Positions 43,593-53,904 of a stretch of DNA of 64,000 bases are shown here, one piece after another. A program made the translations under genes and the position numbers. How positions within the stretch are numbered: the stretch's first letter is position 1; every line of letters begins with the position of its first letter. The notes beneath the pieces are model-generated. The model searched no databases, had not been told where the DNA came from, and saw only the letters and a program-made list of their open reading frames with translations. Source of the DNA: Hippopus hippopus (Eukaryota > Mollusca > Bivalvia > Cardiida > Cardiidae); contig OX328096.1 in the NCBI GenBank assembly GCA_946811185.2, forward strand, positions 68,137,345 through 68,201,344, written 5' to 3'.

Positions 43593-43933
43593 AGAACTAT
43601 GAAGCAGGGATTCCTAGAGACTATACAGTCAGATCTATATTTACGACAAAAAGTATCATGTCATGCCCAATATTTGATGAAAATCAAAGATACAAAGTAT
43701 CGCATTTTCATTGTTGTTTTGCCCAAAATAGTTGAAGTAACTCTTAGAACTTCAAACAATGAAGGTCGGACATCAAAAACCGTATTCGGTAATGATTCTT
43801 AACTTTGTCTTTATTGTTAGTTTCAAAACTAGCCATCTGGATGAGACGTTGTTTTGGAATGTACAATCAGAACAATGTTATTTTTATTGTTGCTTTCTAT
43901 CCCACCCACCCCTACACACACATCGAGTGCATA
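43593..43933. other. Unassigned
   Basis: Nothing recognised. Confidence 0.4.
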
Positions 43934-44195
43934 TGAACCATGCACTGGCAATAGGGGGTTTAAAGCATTTCCTTTTGGCACTGTACCAAACAAGTCATAA
44001 TGTCATCTTGGATCTATGAAATACACTTTGTCTAAAAACGACTGCATCCTGAGGTAGAATGGTCTTTGGACATGCAGAAAGTTCACCAAAATCAAAAAGT
44101 TTCGACGCAGGTCAGCCTGCGCGGACTGCGCAGACTGACCTGGGTCGATGCTTTTTGCAGATGCATTAAACACCCTTTTGCCAGAGCATGGCTCA
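43934..44195 (-). mobile_element. Family A element upstream of the GPCR exon
   Basis: TGAACCATGCACTGGCAATAG; arms GCAGGTCAGCCTGCGC / GCGCAGACTGACCTGGG; end CCAGAGCATGGCTCA. Ends about 80 bp before the splice acceptor. Confidence 0.9.
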
Positions 44196-44266
44196 AATAT
44201 TGACCAAATGAGAAGTTTTTGTGTGTACATGTGTATGTTCACTGACTGATGTTCTAAGCTTCTTTT

Positions 44267-44359
44267 CTATTTTACAGAGGTCAGTAAGGACCAAGTCGTC
44301 GTAATGTCGCCGTGAGGTATCTAAGGAATTAAACAGAGACACACAGACAGTCTACCAAG
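44267..44359 (+). other. Splice acceptor and 5' UTR segment of the GPCR exon
   Basis: A T/C-rich tract (cttcttttctattttacag) ends in AG at 44277. It is followed by 82 bp without an ATG before the receptor start codon. This is the expected layout for a GPCR whose coding region is one exon while non-coding exon(s) lie upstream. No upstream exon could be identified here; it may lie tens of kb away. A family A element ends at 44195, only about 80 bp before the acceptor, so it would sit in the terminal intron. Confidence 0.6.
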
Positions 44360-45475
44360 ATGCCGATTCACGAACTTAACCTCAAGGTCAACTTGACCTA
44401 CGGAAATGATTATCTTCAGGATAACGGAAGTGTCAATCAGCTGATGTTTGTTTTCTGGGGTATTATTATCCCAATTTTGGGGATTGTGGGCTTTATAGGA
44501 AATATACTGACAATCATTGTTCTGTTTCGGCGGGAAATGAAATCGACAACAATCTACTTCCTCCGAACGCTTGTAGTGACGGATACCGGTATCATAGTCG
44601 GTGCAGTGCTTGGATTATCAGTGCTTTCCATTACGCAACTCAATCCGGATATGTGGCGTTTCACGGACGTCGTTTATCCGCACATTTATATGCCCATAAA
44701 CTACGTCGTGATGACACTTCAAATGATTAATGTGTGGACCACGGTGGCCGTATCAGTGGAACGCTTTATCGCAATCTGTTATCCGTTCAGATCCGTGAAA
44801 GTCTGTAACAAGAGAAACGCTTACATTCTGATTGGTATCATTTGCTTGTTTTCAATTTTATACAATATTCCAAGATGCTTTGCAACATCTTACAATGAGT
44901 GTAAATCTACCCACAAGTGCTACACTGTAATAACCACAGACTTCGGCAAATCTTTCTTTTTCGACCAATTCTACATGGTGTGGCTATACATGTTTATGAT
45001 TTACATTATTCCACTCTTATTGCTTGCAGTGCTAAACACGTTACTAATCATAGAACTCATGAAGATGCGCAAACGGAGAGCGGTGTCTAACGTACAAGAG
45101 AACAGTGAAGCCAACATGAGTCTTGTACTAGTTCTGATCGTGGTAGTGTTCATATGCTGCCAGAGTCCAGGGCTTATCGCCCAGTTCCAATTTTTAGACT
45201 CCGTGACGATGTTACAGTGGCTTTGTATTAGCAATACCTTATTTGTGCTCAATTCGTCAGTGAACTTTCTCATTTATACCGCAGTCGGTCGCAAATTTCG
45301 AAAAGTGCTTCTGAAAACCTTCCAGATTATAATAAAGCGCCCGGTGAACGAACTAAAATCTTCTTACTCGCAGAATGGCGGGACGGAGCTTACAAAACTG
45401 ACCAAAAACAGGACTAATAGTTACGAACCGGGAGATTGTGTTGATGAGAAAAAGAGGTTGAATCCATCAAACTAA
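44360..45475 (+). CDS. Class A (rhodopsin-like) peptide GPCR, FMRFamide-receptor-like, single coding exon, 371 aa
   Basis: Predicted plasma-membrane seven-helix receptor coupling a neuropeptide signal to G proteins; the FMRFamide-receptor-like assignment rests on recognised family resemblance, and the ligand is not shown by the sequence. Visible: two N-glycosylation sequons in the short N-terminus (N11-L-T, N22-G-S); TM1 about 29-56 with GN48; TM2 about 64-90 with D75 in LVVTD; TM3 about 111-137 ending E134-R135-F136 (the DRY position); TM4 about 153-170 followed by YNIPR; TM5 about 203-231 with P218; TM6 about 253-277 with F264 and P270; TM7 ending N302-F-L-I-Y306, preceded by NSS as in FMRFa receptors; basic helix 8 (GRKFRK). 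Odd points: Q268 replaces the usual CWxP tryptophan, F replaces P in NPxxY, and there is no Cys at the usual start of TM3. The ATG at 44360 (context ccaagATGc) is the first Met before the sequons and gives a usual receptor length. The frame is intact to TAA at 45473-45475. A splice acceptor lies 82 bp upstream, so a 5' UTR intron is likely. Confident as a GPCR, moderate on the subfamily. Confidence 0.93.
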   Translation: MPIHELNLKVNLTYGNDYLQDNGSVNQLMFVFWGIIIPILGIVGFIGNILTIIVLFRREMKSTTIYFLRTLVVTDTGIIVGAVLGLSVLSITQLNPDMWRFTDVVYPHIYMPINYVVMTLQMINVWTTVAVSVERFIAICYPFRSVKVCNKRNAYILIGIICLFSILYNIPRCFATSYNECKSTHKCYTVITTDFGKSFFFDQFYMVWLYMFMIYIIPLLLLAVLNTLLIIELMKMRKRRAVSNVQENSEANMSLVLVLIVVVFICCQSPGLIAQFQFLDSVTMLQWLCISNTLFVLNSSVNFLIYTAVGRKFRKVLLKTFQIIIKRPVNELKSSYSQNGGTELTKLTKNRTNSYEPGDCVDEKKRLNPSN

Positions 45476-45978
45476 ATAACAGAATGCAAGAACTCTGGTT
45501 TATCGAAAGTAGTTTTGTCAAAGGGAAGCAAGGACCCCCATGTCTTTCAATATTCCCTTTTTTGTTTTCCTTTCAAATACATTTCATGGCTACCCCATGG
45601 AATGGCCAATGGTAAGCAATACTGCCGAACGAAAGTTACTCGACTTATTGTGCTGGTAATTTTTTAAGACGACGTACATTGAAAAGAAATGATGTGAGAA
45701 ACGAGTTTGTATTTTGAAAAAGTACACGAGGGATTTATCTTCAAAATGTGGACCAATATGTGTTTCAGTGCTACCTTTGCCAATTTTTGTATACAGTCAT
45801 CGGAATGCAATCATTGTATAGTTAAACCATTGTTTTCATTACAGACAACAGTTAATCAGAATGGCTGGATTTCATTTGTCGATTAGCAACAGTATCGTCA
45901 TCTGGTAGAACAGCTGATGTCCAAGGGTGTTCTGAATCTGTTGTTGTTGTTGTTATTGCTCATTGACATTAGATATTC
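45476..45978 (+). other. Probable GPCR 3' UTR and downstream flank
   Basis: No open frame and no recognisable repeat for about 500 bp after the receptor stop codon. I see no AATAAA here. The first AATAAA is at about 46110, inside a family A element inserted in a family F element. The 3' end of the transcript is therefore undetermined. Confidence 0.35.
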
Positions 45979-46422
45979 TTAACCCTTAGAGCACCGAATT
46001 AACAAAATGGACATTTGCAGTCTAGAAAAACATTGAGCCATGTTCTGGTAAAAAGTGCTTTAATGGATCTCCGTGATGCATTATACCGAGTAAGTCGACA
46101 TAGTTATGGATCAATAAAATCCATTTAGTCTAACAATAAGTTGGATCTGAAGGTAGAACAGTCCTCTGACATGCAGAAAATTTACAAATAGCAAAAAGTT
46201 TCGACCCATGTCAGCCTGCGCGGACTGCGCAGGCTGACATGAGTCGATATTTTTTTCAGATGCATGAAAACCCCAATTCTCAGAGCATGGCTCAATTACA
46301 AATGTAGCATTTTAAAGACTCCTTTGCTCTTGAATGTCTCTAAGAAGCGGACAGTATAGATTCAAGATCAGACAGCACATGTTGTGCAGTCAACTCAAAA
46401 TGTGAGGCGCTCTAAGGATTAA
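45979..46422 (+). mobile_element. Family F element, TTAA-flanked, interrupted by family A
   Basis: TTAACCCTTAGAGCACCG at 45979 and GGCGCTCTAAGGATTAA to 46422. GCGGACAGTATAGATTCAAG hairpin left arm is kept; the right arm is deleted after GTGCAGTCAAC. Confidence 0.85.
46034..46294 (-). mobile_element. Family A element nested in family F
   Basis: TGAGCCATGTTCTGGTAAAA; ATGGATCAATAAAATCC; arms GACCCATGTCAGCCTGCGC / GCGCAGGCTGACATGAGTC; end CAGAGCATGGCTCA. Confidence 0.93.
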
Positions 46423-46501
46423 ATAGTAGGAAACTGTTGAATAGCTGTGCTAAATGCTTCTTGCCTTCAAGTTTTGTAAGGCAATCCGAATCGAATGTGT
46501 G

Positions 46502-46697
46502 TTAAGGATAGGGCACCCTAATGGGATTCGTGTAACATCGCCTTTCATCGCCGAAAAAACGTACGGATTCGGCTAAGACTAGGGTAATCGGTAATCGATC
46601 GGCCGATTACGGATTACCCGAGTCTTAGCCGAATCCGTACGATTTTCGCGATGAAAGGCGATGTTACACGAATCCCATTAGGGTGCACCATCCTTAA
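46502..46697. mobile_element. Family G foldback element, 196 bp, TTAA-flanked
   Basis: TTAAGGATAGGGCACCC and GGGTGCACCATCCTTAA. Nearly the whole length is one inverted repeat: ATTCGTGTAACATCGCC.., GCCGAA, CGTACGGATTCGGCTAAGA and GTAATCGG/CCGATTAC, meeting at about 46600. Confidence 0.93.
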
Positions 46698-48084
46698 CTT
46701 TGATGTTACCTGTAACTCTGTAAAAATCTGCTAATTTCAGCACCATTAATTGTTTTCAAAGTAATTAATAATAGAAGAAATGATAACATTGAAGAGAAAA
46801 AGTGTTGCAGAAGGTGCAATTGCTTTGTACTAACAAGTTCTCATTTTTTCCTAAATGTTTAGATATGTTTCTGAGTTAAGAGCGTAGGAAAACTACGTTT
46901 CTGTATTAATGGGTTCCCAACCTCACTAGCTACAAACTCGCAGTTCAACGACCGGAATAGTAGAGCGGAAAGAATACTTACACTTTATACAGTACATAAT
47001 AGATTAATTAGTTATAAATGCACATACTAAAAAGTCCTCCGTTGTCTCTCACATTTCAATAATTTTTGCTTCGGGGTAAACAGATTAAGATATGCTCCAA
47101 TTCATTGTATAGGCAATATGAACTGCTACAGCACTATTCTCCAATGAAATGTCTGTTCCATCATGTTTCGAAATAATATAGATTGTCGCTTATTCGAGAA
47201 ACCGAAATGGTACTAAAATAGTAATACCACCGAAAATTAGCTTTTCCTAGAAAAAAAACTACTTTCGAATTAAGAAATCTTAATCAGGTCAGAATTTTCT
47301 CTCTCTTTCTTTGTCTCTCTGTCTTTCTCGCTATCTCTGTCTCTCTGACTCTCTCTTTCTGTTTCTAAACTGTAACTATCACCTGATAAGTACAAGGTAG
47401 GGATTTAACATTACCTCATTTTACTTACAGTTCACGCGAGGTTTCTATGTACGTGTTCTAGAGGACGACAACGCCATTATCATCTCAATCATCTCATCGT
47501 CATGTTAAGATAAGGCTAGATCAAATGGGTGTGTGAATGTTTCCATAGCTTCTTGCTTTCATGCGACTGCAGTAGTAGAAAAGGGCATATGGCAAGTAAT
47601 AAAGCACGTTTTCCGGATTATTTGCAATGGGAAATAAAAACGCTAATATACTATACTGCAAACTTTTACTGCCTTGCTTCTCTATGCTAAAAACGTTGGG
47701 TGATTTTAAAAGAGTCGTTGGTAGCGGTATAAATACAGTGCCATTAATAGGCGAATGGTTCACGGTGTGAACTTCCAGCTTAAATACTTGTTTTACAAAC
47801 CACCCCGATCCTACCTTTAGGTACTTTCCATAATAGCATGTAGCTTCTACATGGCTTCATTCAAGTCTAGTTCATCGAAATTTTCTTCTTCAGTCACGTC
47901 GACTTTATGGATAGAGATAATCATTTGTCTAGAATCGACTTTTCCACGAATACAATATTTTTTGGAGCGTCAAAATCAAGAATGCATCCCGTGAAAGTCA
48001 AACACGGAATGAAAACCTCAAAATGAGCAGGAGCCTTCAAAGTTATTTGTTTATGACTTTAATTCAAGTCTTTGCTTAACATTT
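46698..48084. other. Unassigned with (CT)n
   Basis: (CT)-rich tract at 47300-47360. GTACGTGTTCTAGAGGACGAC (47451) recurs as GTATTCTAGAAGGATGAC (48771) and GATTTCTAGTAGGACC (48911): three diverged copies of a roughly 140-bp to 1.3-kb spaced unit also containing GGCTAGATCAA..GGG and TAGCTTCTTTCTTTC. No gene. Confidence 0.5.
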
Positions 48085-48226
48085 TTTAGCAAATAACGAA
48101 ATTTTGGAGACAGTCAAATTGAAAGCAAGTTGCAGAAGACAAGTTATCTAGGGTGTAAAAGTGCCATTCGTCTCTGAAAAGTAAAATAATGATAAAAAGA
48201 AAAACAATAGTGAGAAAAATGAACCT
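48085..48226 (+). mobile_element. Family D remnant
   Basis: TTTTGGAGACAGTCAAATTG; AGTTGCAGAAGACAAG; no core palindrome. Confidence 0.5.
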
Positions 48227-48239
48227 TACGAGCATTTTA

Positions 48240-48525
48240 AGCTCGGCCGTTTTCGAAGAAAAAGTCGAGTTATTGTCATGGCCATATCACCGTCTGCGGC
48301 TGCGTTGTCGTCGTAGTGGTGCGAAAGCTATGACATTTTATATCTGTTAATACTGAAGATATTTACTTCTCGGACTAGTTAACTATCAAAAGAACCCATA
48401 AAACAGGGGCAGGTAAGAATCAAAATATTTTGACACAGTAAAGCACCCTTTTCGACTTTTAATTTTCTGCGGAAAGCAACTGCAGCCGAGCGTTGGCACC
48501 AGCATGCGGTGCTCTTGTTCTCGTT
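48240..48525 (+). repeat. Dispersed repeat J, fullest copy
   Basis: AGCTCGGCCGTTTTCGAAGA, GCGGCTGCGTTGTCGTCG, ACTATCAAAAGAACCCATAA, AACTGCAGCCGAGCGTTGG and CATGCGGTGCTC. Class undetermined. Confidence 0.6.
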
Positions 48526-49114
48526 TTCCATTTCTTATTCCTGTTTTCAAAACCTCTCTAACTGGGTTCGTATAAACTAGAGAGATTTTCTTTTCTTAAT
48601 TTTAAACTCCGAGATGGACTTTGGAGACATCTTAGGATGAGAAGTCTTTGGAGGGATCTTTCAAGGTTAAGTCCAATCCCTTTTCTACTACTGACAGCGA
48701 GATCTTAGTGTGGTTTGTAAAAATGCAATCCTCGCGATGTTTTCTGAAAACCTTGCCATGTTTTTACGTATGTATTCTAGAAGGATGACAATGCGTTTAT
48801 CGTCCCGTCGTCATGTTTAGATAAAGACTTGGGGCGAGTACAGGTTTCTATAGCTTCTTTCTTTCATATGACTGCGAGATTTCACAATCCTCCTGTTTTT
48901 TTTTATGTACGATTTCTAGTAGGACCTACACGCCATTGTCATCTCGTCGTCACGTTTGGATAGGCTAGATCAAGAGGGGGCGGATACAGGTTTTCGTAGC
49001 TTCTTTCTTTCAAGTGTCTGGCTCATGTCACATTGTCTACATAAAAACATAATTGATCACTGATTATACACACACCAGCTGTCGTTTATCTCTTCACCCT
49101 GTCGGTTATGTTCT
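48526..49114. other. Unassigned
   Basis: Holds two of the diverged unit copies described for 46698-48084 (about 48770-48870 and 48905-49015). Confidence 0.45.
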
Positions 49115-49273
49115 TTAACCCGTTACCAAACAATGCTGTGTTTTAAGAATGAAGGGGCTTAAAACATTGCGGGAAAGAGAGAAAATGGTTACCAGCATTT
49201 TCTCCTTTTCCAACGATGTTATACAAAAGCCTTCTCCTTAAGGTTAGCTAAACACGACAGTGTGTGCAAAAGG
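49115..49273. mobile_element. Family D foldback (right end at both sides)
   Basis: TTAACCCGTTACCAAACAATG; GAGAAAATGGTTACCAGC (core arm shortened); CTTCTCCTTAAGGTTAGC. Confidence 0.7.
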
Positions 49274-49439
49274 GGTGAACAATCCACTTCTACGGTTTCC
49301 TACAATGACAGAACAGTCTAATGCAAGGGACGTAACTCTTGCATTTTGTATGGCAATGGTACCAAAATACACTCACAAAGTCAAACGACCAGAAAGCTCA
49401 CTAATTCTTATTCTGCTTAGCGAAACCCAATGTGCTTCT

Positions 49440-49508
49440 GCGGACAGTGTAGATCAGGATACGATTGCAATAAACGTGCAGCCTGATCTTGAATCTAAAC
49501 AGGTCCGA
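49440..49508. repeat. B/F-type hairpin, decayed
   Basis: GCGGACAGTGTAGATCAGG and TCTTGAATCTAAACAGGTCCG. AGCGAAACCCAATGTGCTTC precedes it, like family B. Confidence 0.65.
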
Positions 49509-49624
49509 TACACCAGTGGTGTTTTTTTTTTTTGTTATTTCGACAAGGAGAACTATAAAATCGCATTGCCTAGGGTTTAACTAGTGGCATGGGACATTCA
49601 TTCGATCGTTTTGCAGTTTAGAGA

Positions 49625-49851
49625 TCAACTCTTTACCAATGACAAAACTGAAGACTTGTCTATCTTGGAAGTATATGCAGACGTCTTAATAAATGTGTCT
49701 CAAATTGTGAAATTTGTCTTAAAATGGGTTGAAAACATTGTGAACAAAGGAGAAAATGCTGGTTACCAGCATTTTCTTCTTTATCCACGATCTTTTCATA
49801 GACTTCTTCTTCAGGGTCATTAAAGCAAAGGATTGTTTTGCAAAGAATTCA
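49625..49851 (+). mobile_element. Family D element
   Basis: CAACTCTTTACCAATGAC; GGAGAAAATGCTGGTTACC; TTCTTCAGGGTCATTAAAG. Confidence 0.88.
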
Positions 49852-49857
49852 AATATT

Positions 49858-50113
49858 AGTCATGTAGTTGAAAAGGGGGCTTAAGGCATTATGCAAAATG
49901 TATCGACCCAGATCAGCCTGCGCAGGCTGACCTGAGTCGAAACATTTTTCTTTTCGTAAATTTTCTTCATGTCAAAAGGACTTGTGTACCTCTTAATTCA
50001 GTCAGTTCTTAGAACACGACGGATTTTATGGATCCATTAAAGTAAAATTACTTGTTTGGTATAATTTATCTCGAAGATCCATTAAACCTACTGTTGCCAG
50101 AGTGTAGCTCATA
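49858..50113 (+). mobile_element. Family A element with shortened hairpin
   Basis: TAGTTGAAAAGGGGGCTTAAG; GATCAGCCTGCGCAGGCTGA (loop gone); ATGGATCCATTAAAG; end CCAGAGTGTAGCTCA. Confidence 0.82.
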
Positions 50114-50219
50114 GTTATCGATACATAGTGAAGATTAAGAGTGGAAATATATCCAATGATTTAAGCTATATCCGACAAGTATGCACGTTTAACAGTAAAC
50201 GTAAATACTGCCAAACGTA

Positions 50220-50265
50220 TATCTGCAGATGGACTAAGCCCCGTTTATACAGAGCATGGCTCATT
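50220..50265 (+). mobile_element. Family A right-end fragment
   Basis: TCTGCAGATGGACTAAGCCC and CAGAGCATGGCTCA. Confidence 0.6.
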
Positions 50266-50412
50266 AGCTAATGTCTCAATCTAATTTTGTTAAAAAATAC
50301 ATATTTTAACCGTAATGATGAATCCTGGTCTATCTCAGTGAATTTTGATGAGGACTGTGGCATAAAGATTTTAGGGAACAATTTCGTGGACAAAAATGTA
50401 ATAATTGTTTTT

Positions 50413-50413
<1 letters not shown>

Positions 50414-50448
<35 letters not shown>
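50414..50448 (+). repeat. (GA)n microsatellite
   Basis: Uninterrupted GA run. Confidence 0.95.
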
Positions 50449-50453
<5 letters not shown>

Positions 50454-50767
50454 ATGATTTATTTATTACCAATATGTCTACTTTTAAGTTAACCACTGTT
50501 ATTGCAAGGCGAATGAGTAATCTTGTTTTAGATGTTTACTTGACGTTCCTCTGATTTTACGACCCTGAAGAAAATAGAGGTTTTTTTTAAAAGTATTGTG
50601 GTAAAAGGAGAAAATTCTGTGTTGGAAGAGGAGAAAGTTCTGAATTCCAAGACTAGTTATTTAATTCGCCGAGACCTTTTACCTCGGCCAGTTTGAAAGC
50701 TAGTCTAGGAATTTTAGATTTAGAATTTGAATTTATAATTCTTGGCACAAACGACGACTTGGCCTGT
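50449..50767. other. Unassigned with a family D trace
   Basis: ACGACCCTGAAGAAAATAG and AAGTATTGTGGTAAAAGGAG at 50558-50615 are a family D left arm without its partner. Confidence 0.45.
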
Positions 50768-50930
50768 ACTTACCACCAATTGTCGATTGCACTCTTAGTC
50801 TGAATCTACATTTAGAAAGTAACACAATTTCTGATTGGTTTAGCCAATCAAAAATTGCGGTACCTTGAAATTTAACATTTTTTTCAGGATTAGAAAAATT
50901 ATGCATTTAAGAATGGTTGGTAGATACGGC
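50768..50930. mobile_element. Family H foldback element
   Basis: TACCACCAATTGTCGATTGC / GAATGGTTGGTAGATACGG; TTTCTGATTGGTTTAGCC at the centre, with CCAATCAAAAATTG. Confidence 0.8.
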
Positions 50931-51337
50931 TCCTGATGGTACGTACTGAGCTTGGGGCGAATCAAATGATTTTTTTTTTTCAAATGTTCGATCATGTTAT
51001 GTATAGAAAGATTTATCATTTTCCCGTAACTTTCTTTGTAAACTTTGTAACAGGCTTGTTATTTTAACATATTTTTCCGGTGACCTTTAGTACAAACTTT
51101 CCAAATCACGGATGACGGATGAAAATTTTTGGCACTTTTAGCACATTGTTACTGCATAATATTTTGGAAATTCCCAAACCTCAAAATACGAACTTATTTC
51201 CTAAAGACATATCCTTACAGACAGAGAGAAAAAACGCTGTGAAAATTTGATTGACTGTAGAATGAAAAAGAGTATAGTTGTATATTTAAATACTACCGAT
51301 CTGCCGTTGAACTGCTCACCACGTGATCCCGTATTTT

Positions 51338-51560
51338 CACGTACGCTAGGAAAAAGGCTTTTGAAAACATTTTGGATGAAAAGGAGAAAGACTGGAAACC
51401 AGCATTTTCTCCTTCTTTCCCCCCCCCCCCCCACCATGATTTTTCTACCTGTTATAAGTCAAGTGACATTATTTCATTATTTGAATTAGATTTAAATTGT
51501 CGTCTGCCAATGCTTTCGGTATGGATATAGACGAGTCCAAAATTTTGTCGTTTGATAAAG
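51338..51560 (-). mobile_element. Family D element with a C run
   Basis: GGCTTTTGAAAACATTTTGG; AGACTGGAAACCAGC; (C)n at about 51419-51432; TTGTCGTCTGCCAATGC; TTTTGTCGTTTGATAAAG. Confidence 0.82.
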
Positions 51561-51664
51561 CCTAAAGTAAAGTGAGCCACACCCAATAAAATAGTGCAGA
51601 ACTACCAAAAGAATGTCGATTTTCGAGAATGTTGGAGAGCAGCAAACGAATATAAATTATTAAC

Positions 51665-51860
51665 ATGAAATAACCCTTTGTGATAAAATAACGTATTTTA
51701 CTGACCCTGACGAAAAAGCCTTTTGAAAACCGTGTGGGAAAGGAGAAAATGCTTAGTAACCAGCATATGTCATGGAATAAAGAGTAAAGGTTCATTACCA
51801 TATCTCTTTTCGCCACAATGTTTTTGAAAACGGACCTCTGCAGGGCCAATCTTAGAGTTG
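51665..51860 (-). mobile_element. Family D element, disrupted
   Basis: ATAACCCTTTGTGATAAAAT; AAAGGAGAAAATGCTTAGTA; the interior right side is replaced. Confidence 0.65.
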
Positions 51861-52238
51861 TCTTCAAGAATTTGATAATGTTTGTTAACAACAGCTATTG
51901 ATCAAGCCGTTAAAACAAGAAATATCTTTTTCAAACGAAAAGAAACAAGGCGTAAGAGGTACTTGAATATACATACTAAAACTCTTTTGTGGTTCAATAT
52001 CAAGAGAAATAAGGAAAAGTTACCTCGCCACTAATTGCCTCTTTTTCCTCAGTGTTTTGCAAGTGAAATTTTCAGTTGGATATAATTTTCAAGATAATCT
52101 ATTTATCCAAATCGTCTTTGGGAAAAGAGTAATTGCTTCTGAAAATGATGTGTCTGAAAACACATGTTGCATAGGGTAACGCCTAAAAATATTAAATTGT
52201 CCATTATAACAAGAAAAGAGTTATCCCCTATCATAATT
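51861..52238. other. Unassigned
   Basis: Nothing recognised. Confidence 0.4.
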
Positions 52239-52500
52239 GAGCCATGCTCTGTGAAAAGGGGGCTTAATGCATCTGCGAAAAGTTTCGATCCAGGTCAGCC
52301 TGCGCAGTCCGCGCAGGCTGATCTGGGCTGAAACTTTTCGCTATTGGTCAGTTTTCTGTATGTTCAAGGACCAGTCAATCCCATGATCCAGTCGATTGTA
52401 AGACTAAGTGGACTTTATGGATCCAAGGTCACGTGATGATTTGTTTGGTATAATGCATCACGGAGATGCATTAAGCCCCCTTTTCACAGAGCATGGCTCA
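52239..52500 (+). mobile_element. Family A element, best preserved copy
   Basis: GAGCCATGCTCTGTGAAAAG; arms CCAGGTCAGCCTGCGC / GCGCAGGCTGATCTGG; ATAATGCATCACGGAGATGC; end CACAGAGCATGGCTC. A useful reference sequence of 262 bp. Confidence 0.95.
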
Positions 52501-53017
52501 TATGAATTTTGAATGGTGCTATGGGTTTCGATTAGCAGTAGCAACGCATGTATACTGATGTCATAAATGTGCCTGCAGGAGTCCGCCGAATGAACATGTC
52601 CATATTTATGACAATTTGCATTTTTTTTTTCTTTCTTTATTCACTCGAGTATTTCAATAGCAAGAAGTAGGTCAAAAGTCAGTGTATCCAGCTAAGCTGA
52701 AAAAAAAGTATAACTTCGCGGGATTTGGAAAGATTGTATTACTACTAATGTTATTGTTTCTCTATTGTTAATAGTTATCCACGTAGCCTTTTGCACTGGT
52801 TTTTGTGCTACAAGAAGGTGGACAAATCTTTGTTAGTGATATGTATGTGATGTTATATAGAGATGTTTACTCTAGTAGCTTTAAGGCAACGCAAGCTAGA
52901 GGTAACCTGCACATAGATATTTCTTTGTTAATTGTTAAAAATCCGCTGTATATGTGTCAATTATATTGCAAAACAATAAACCCGAATTTGAAATTTACTG
53001 GATTCCGTGTTATTCTC
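52501..53017. other. Unassigned
   Basis: AGAAGTAGGTCAAAAGTCAG (52664) matches AAAGTAGGTCAAAAGCCAG at 19770, so a short dispersed repeat is present. No gene. Confidence 0.4.
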
Positions 53018-53235
53018 TGTTCCCTTCGAACAATCCCGAGTTGTAACGACTCCTACATCAAAGACTGTTGAAGTTGAAAACATTATGAGAAAAGAAGAGT
53101 TCCTATAACTTTACAATCCTTTCTACCATTTGCATTTTAAAAAAAACATCCTTTTGAGAACATTGAATTTTTTCAAATCCTTTTAGTTTCTAAAAGTATA
53201 ATTTTTGTATTCTGGTAAAGGGTTAAGCTGCTAAA
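53018..53235. mobile_element. Family D remnant
   Basis: GAACAATCCCGAGTTGTAACG left; TTCTGGTAAAGGGTTAA right; the interior has decayed. Confidence 0.6.
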
Positions 53236-53423
53236 TCAGCGAAATGGAAATATTCAGACAATAATAAAAACCAATGCTGGAAGTCCTACTCGAGGATGGG
53301 GGGGGGGGGGGGGAAGGAAAGGAATACTACCATGTCGGAAAATATAGATCCGAGATCTTTGTTTATCTACACTTTCTGGAAAGATAAACTGAGTCGCACT
53401 TAACAAGGCTGAAGGTCAGGGAT

Positions 53424-53590
53424 CGTAATCACCAACCTTTCGAGGTTTCATTCTCAGTCCTGTTCTAGATTTAGAAAGTAAAACAACTTCTGTTTGGCTA
53501 AACCATTCGGTTTAGCCAATCAGAAGTTGTGTTACTTTCTAAATGTAGATTAAGACTCAGAATGAAACTAAAAGAGGTTGGTGATTACGG
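53424..53590. mobile_element. Family H foldback element, best copy
   Basis: CGTAATCACCAACCT left, AGGTTGGTGATTACGG right. Arms TTTCATTCTCAGTCCTG / ACTCAGAATGAAA and GTTTGGCTAAACC / GGTTTAGCCAATC. Confidence 0.9.
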
Positions 53591-53614
53591 GCCCTAATAT
53601 TTTGTACGATTCCG

Positions 53615-53815
53615 CCAGCGATTGAACTCGCCATCTCCCACTGTTAACGGCAATCCCTTTGTTCCACTGTCGTTCTCGTGTTGTGCCATTCTATCATCTG
53701 ACACCGGGGCTTGACATCTATAGTTTCTTGCCCTTGGAAACTCATACGAGACTAGTGTGGATCAAACCATGACCTCCTGGTCACATATCCGTCGCCTTTC
53801 ACCACTGAATCACGT
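53615..53815 (-). mobile_element. SINE-like fragment
   Basis: CCAGCGATTGAACTCGCCAT (reversed B-box-like) and GTCGCCTTTCACCACTGAAT, a tRNA-like reversed head. Confidence 0.4.
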
Positions 53816-53904
53816 AGGATCCCATTATTATTCGTAGAAGAGCACACGACAGGTTTTGTTTGTTAGTTTGCTTGTTTGTTTGATTGTTTGTTTAAGGGTT
53901 TATT

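Noticed and set aside
45001..45273. Minus-strand 90-codon frame inside the GPCR
   Set aside because: Antisense shadow of the receptor TM5-TM7 region.
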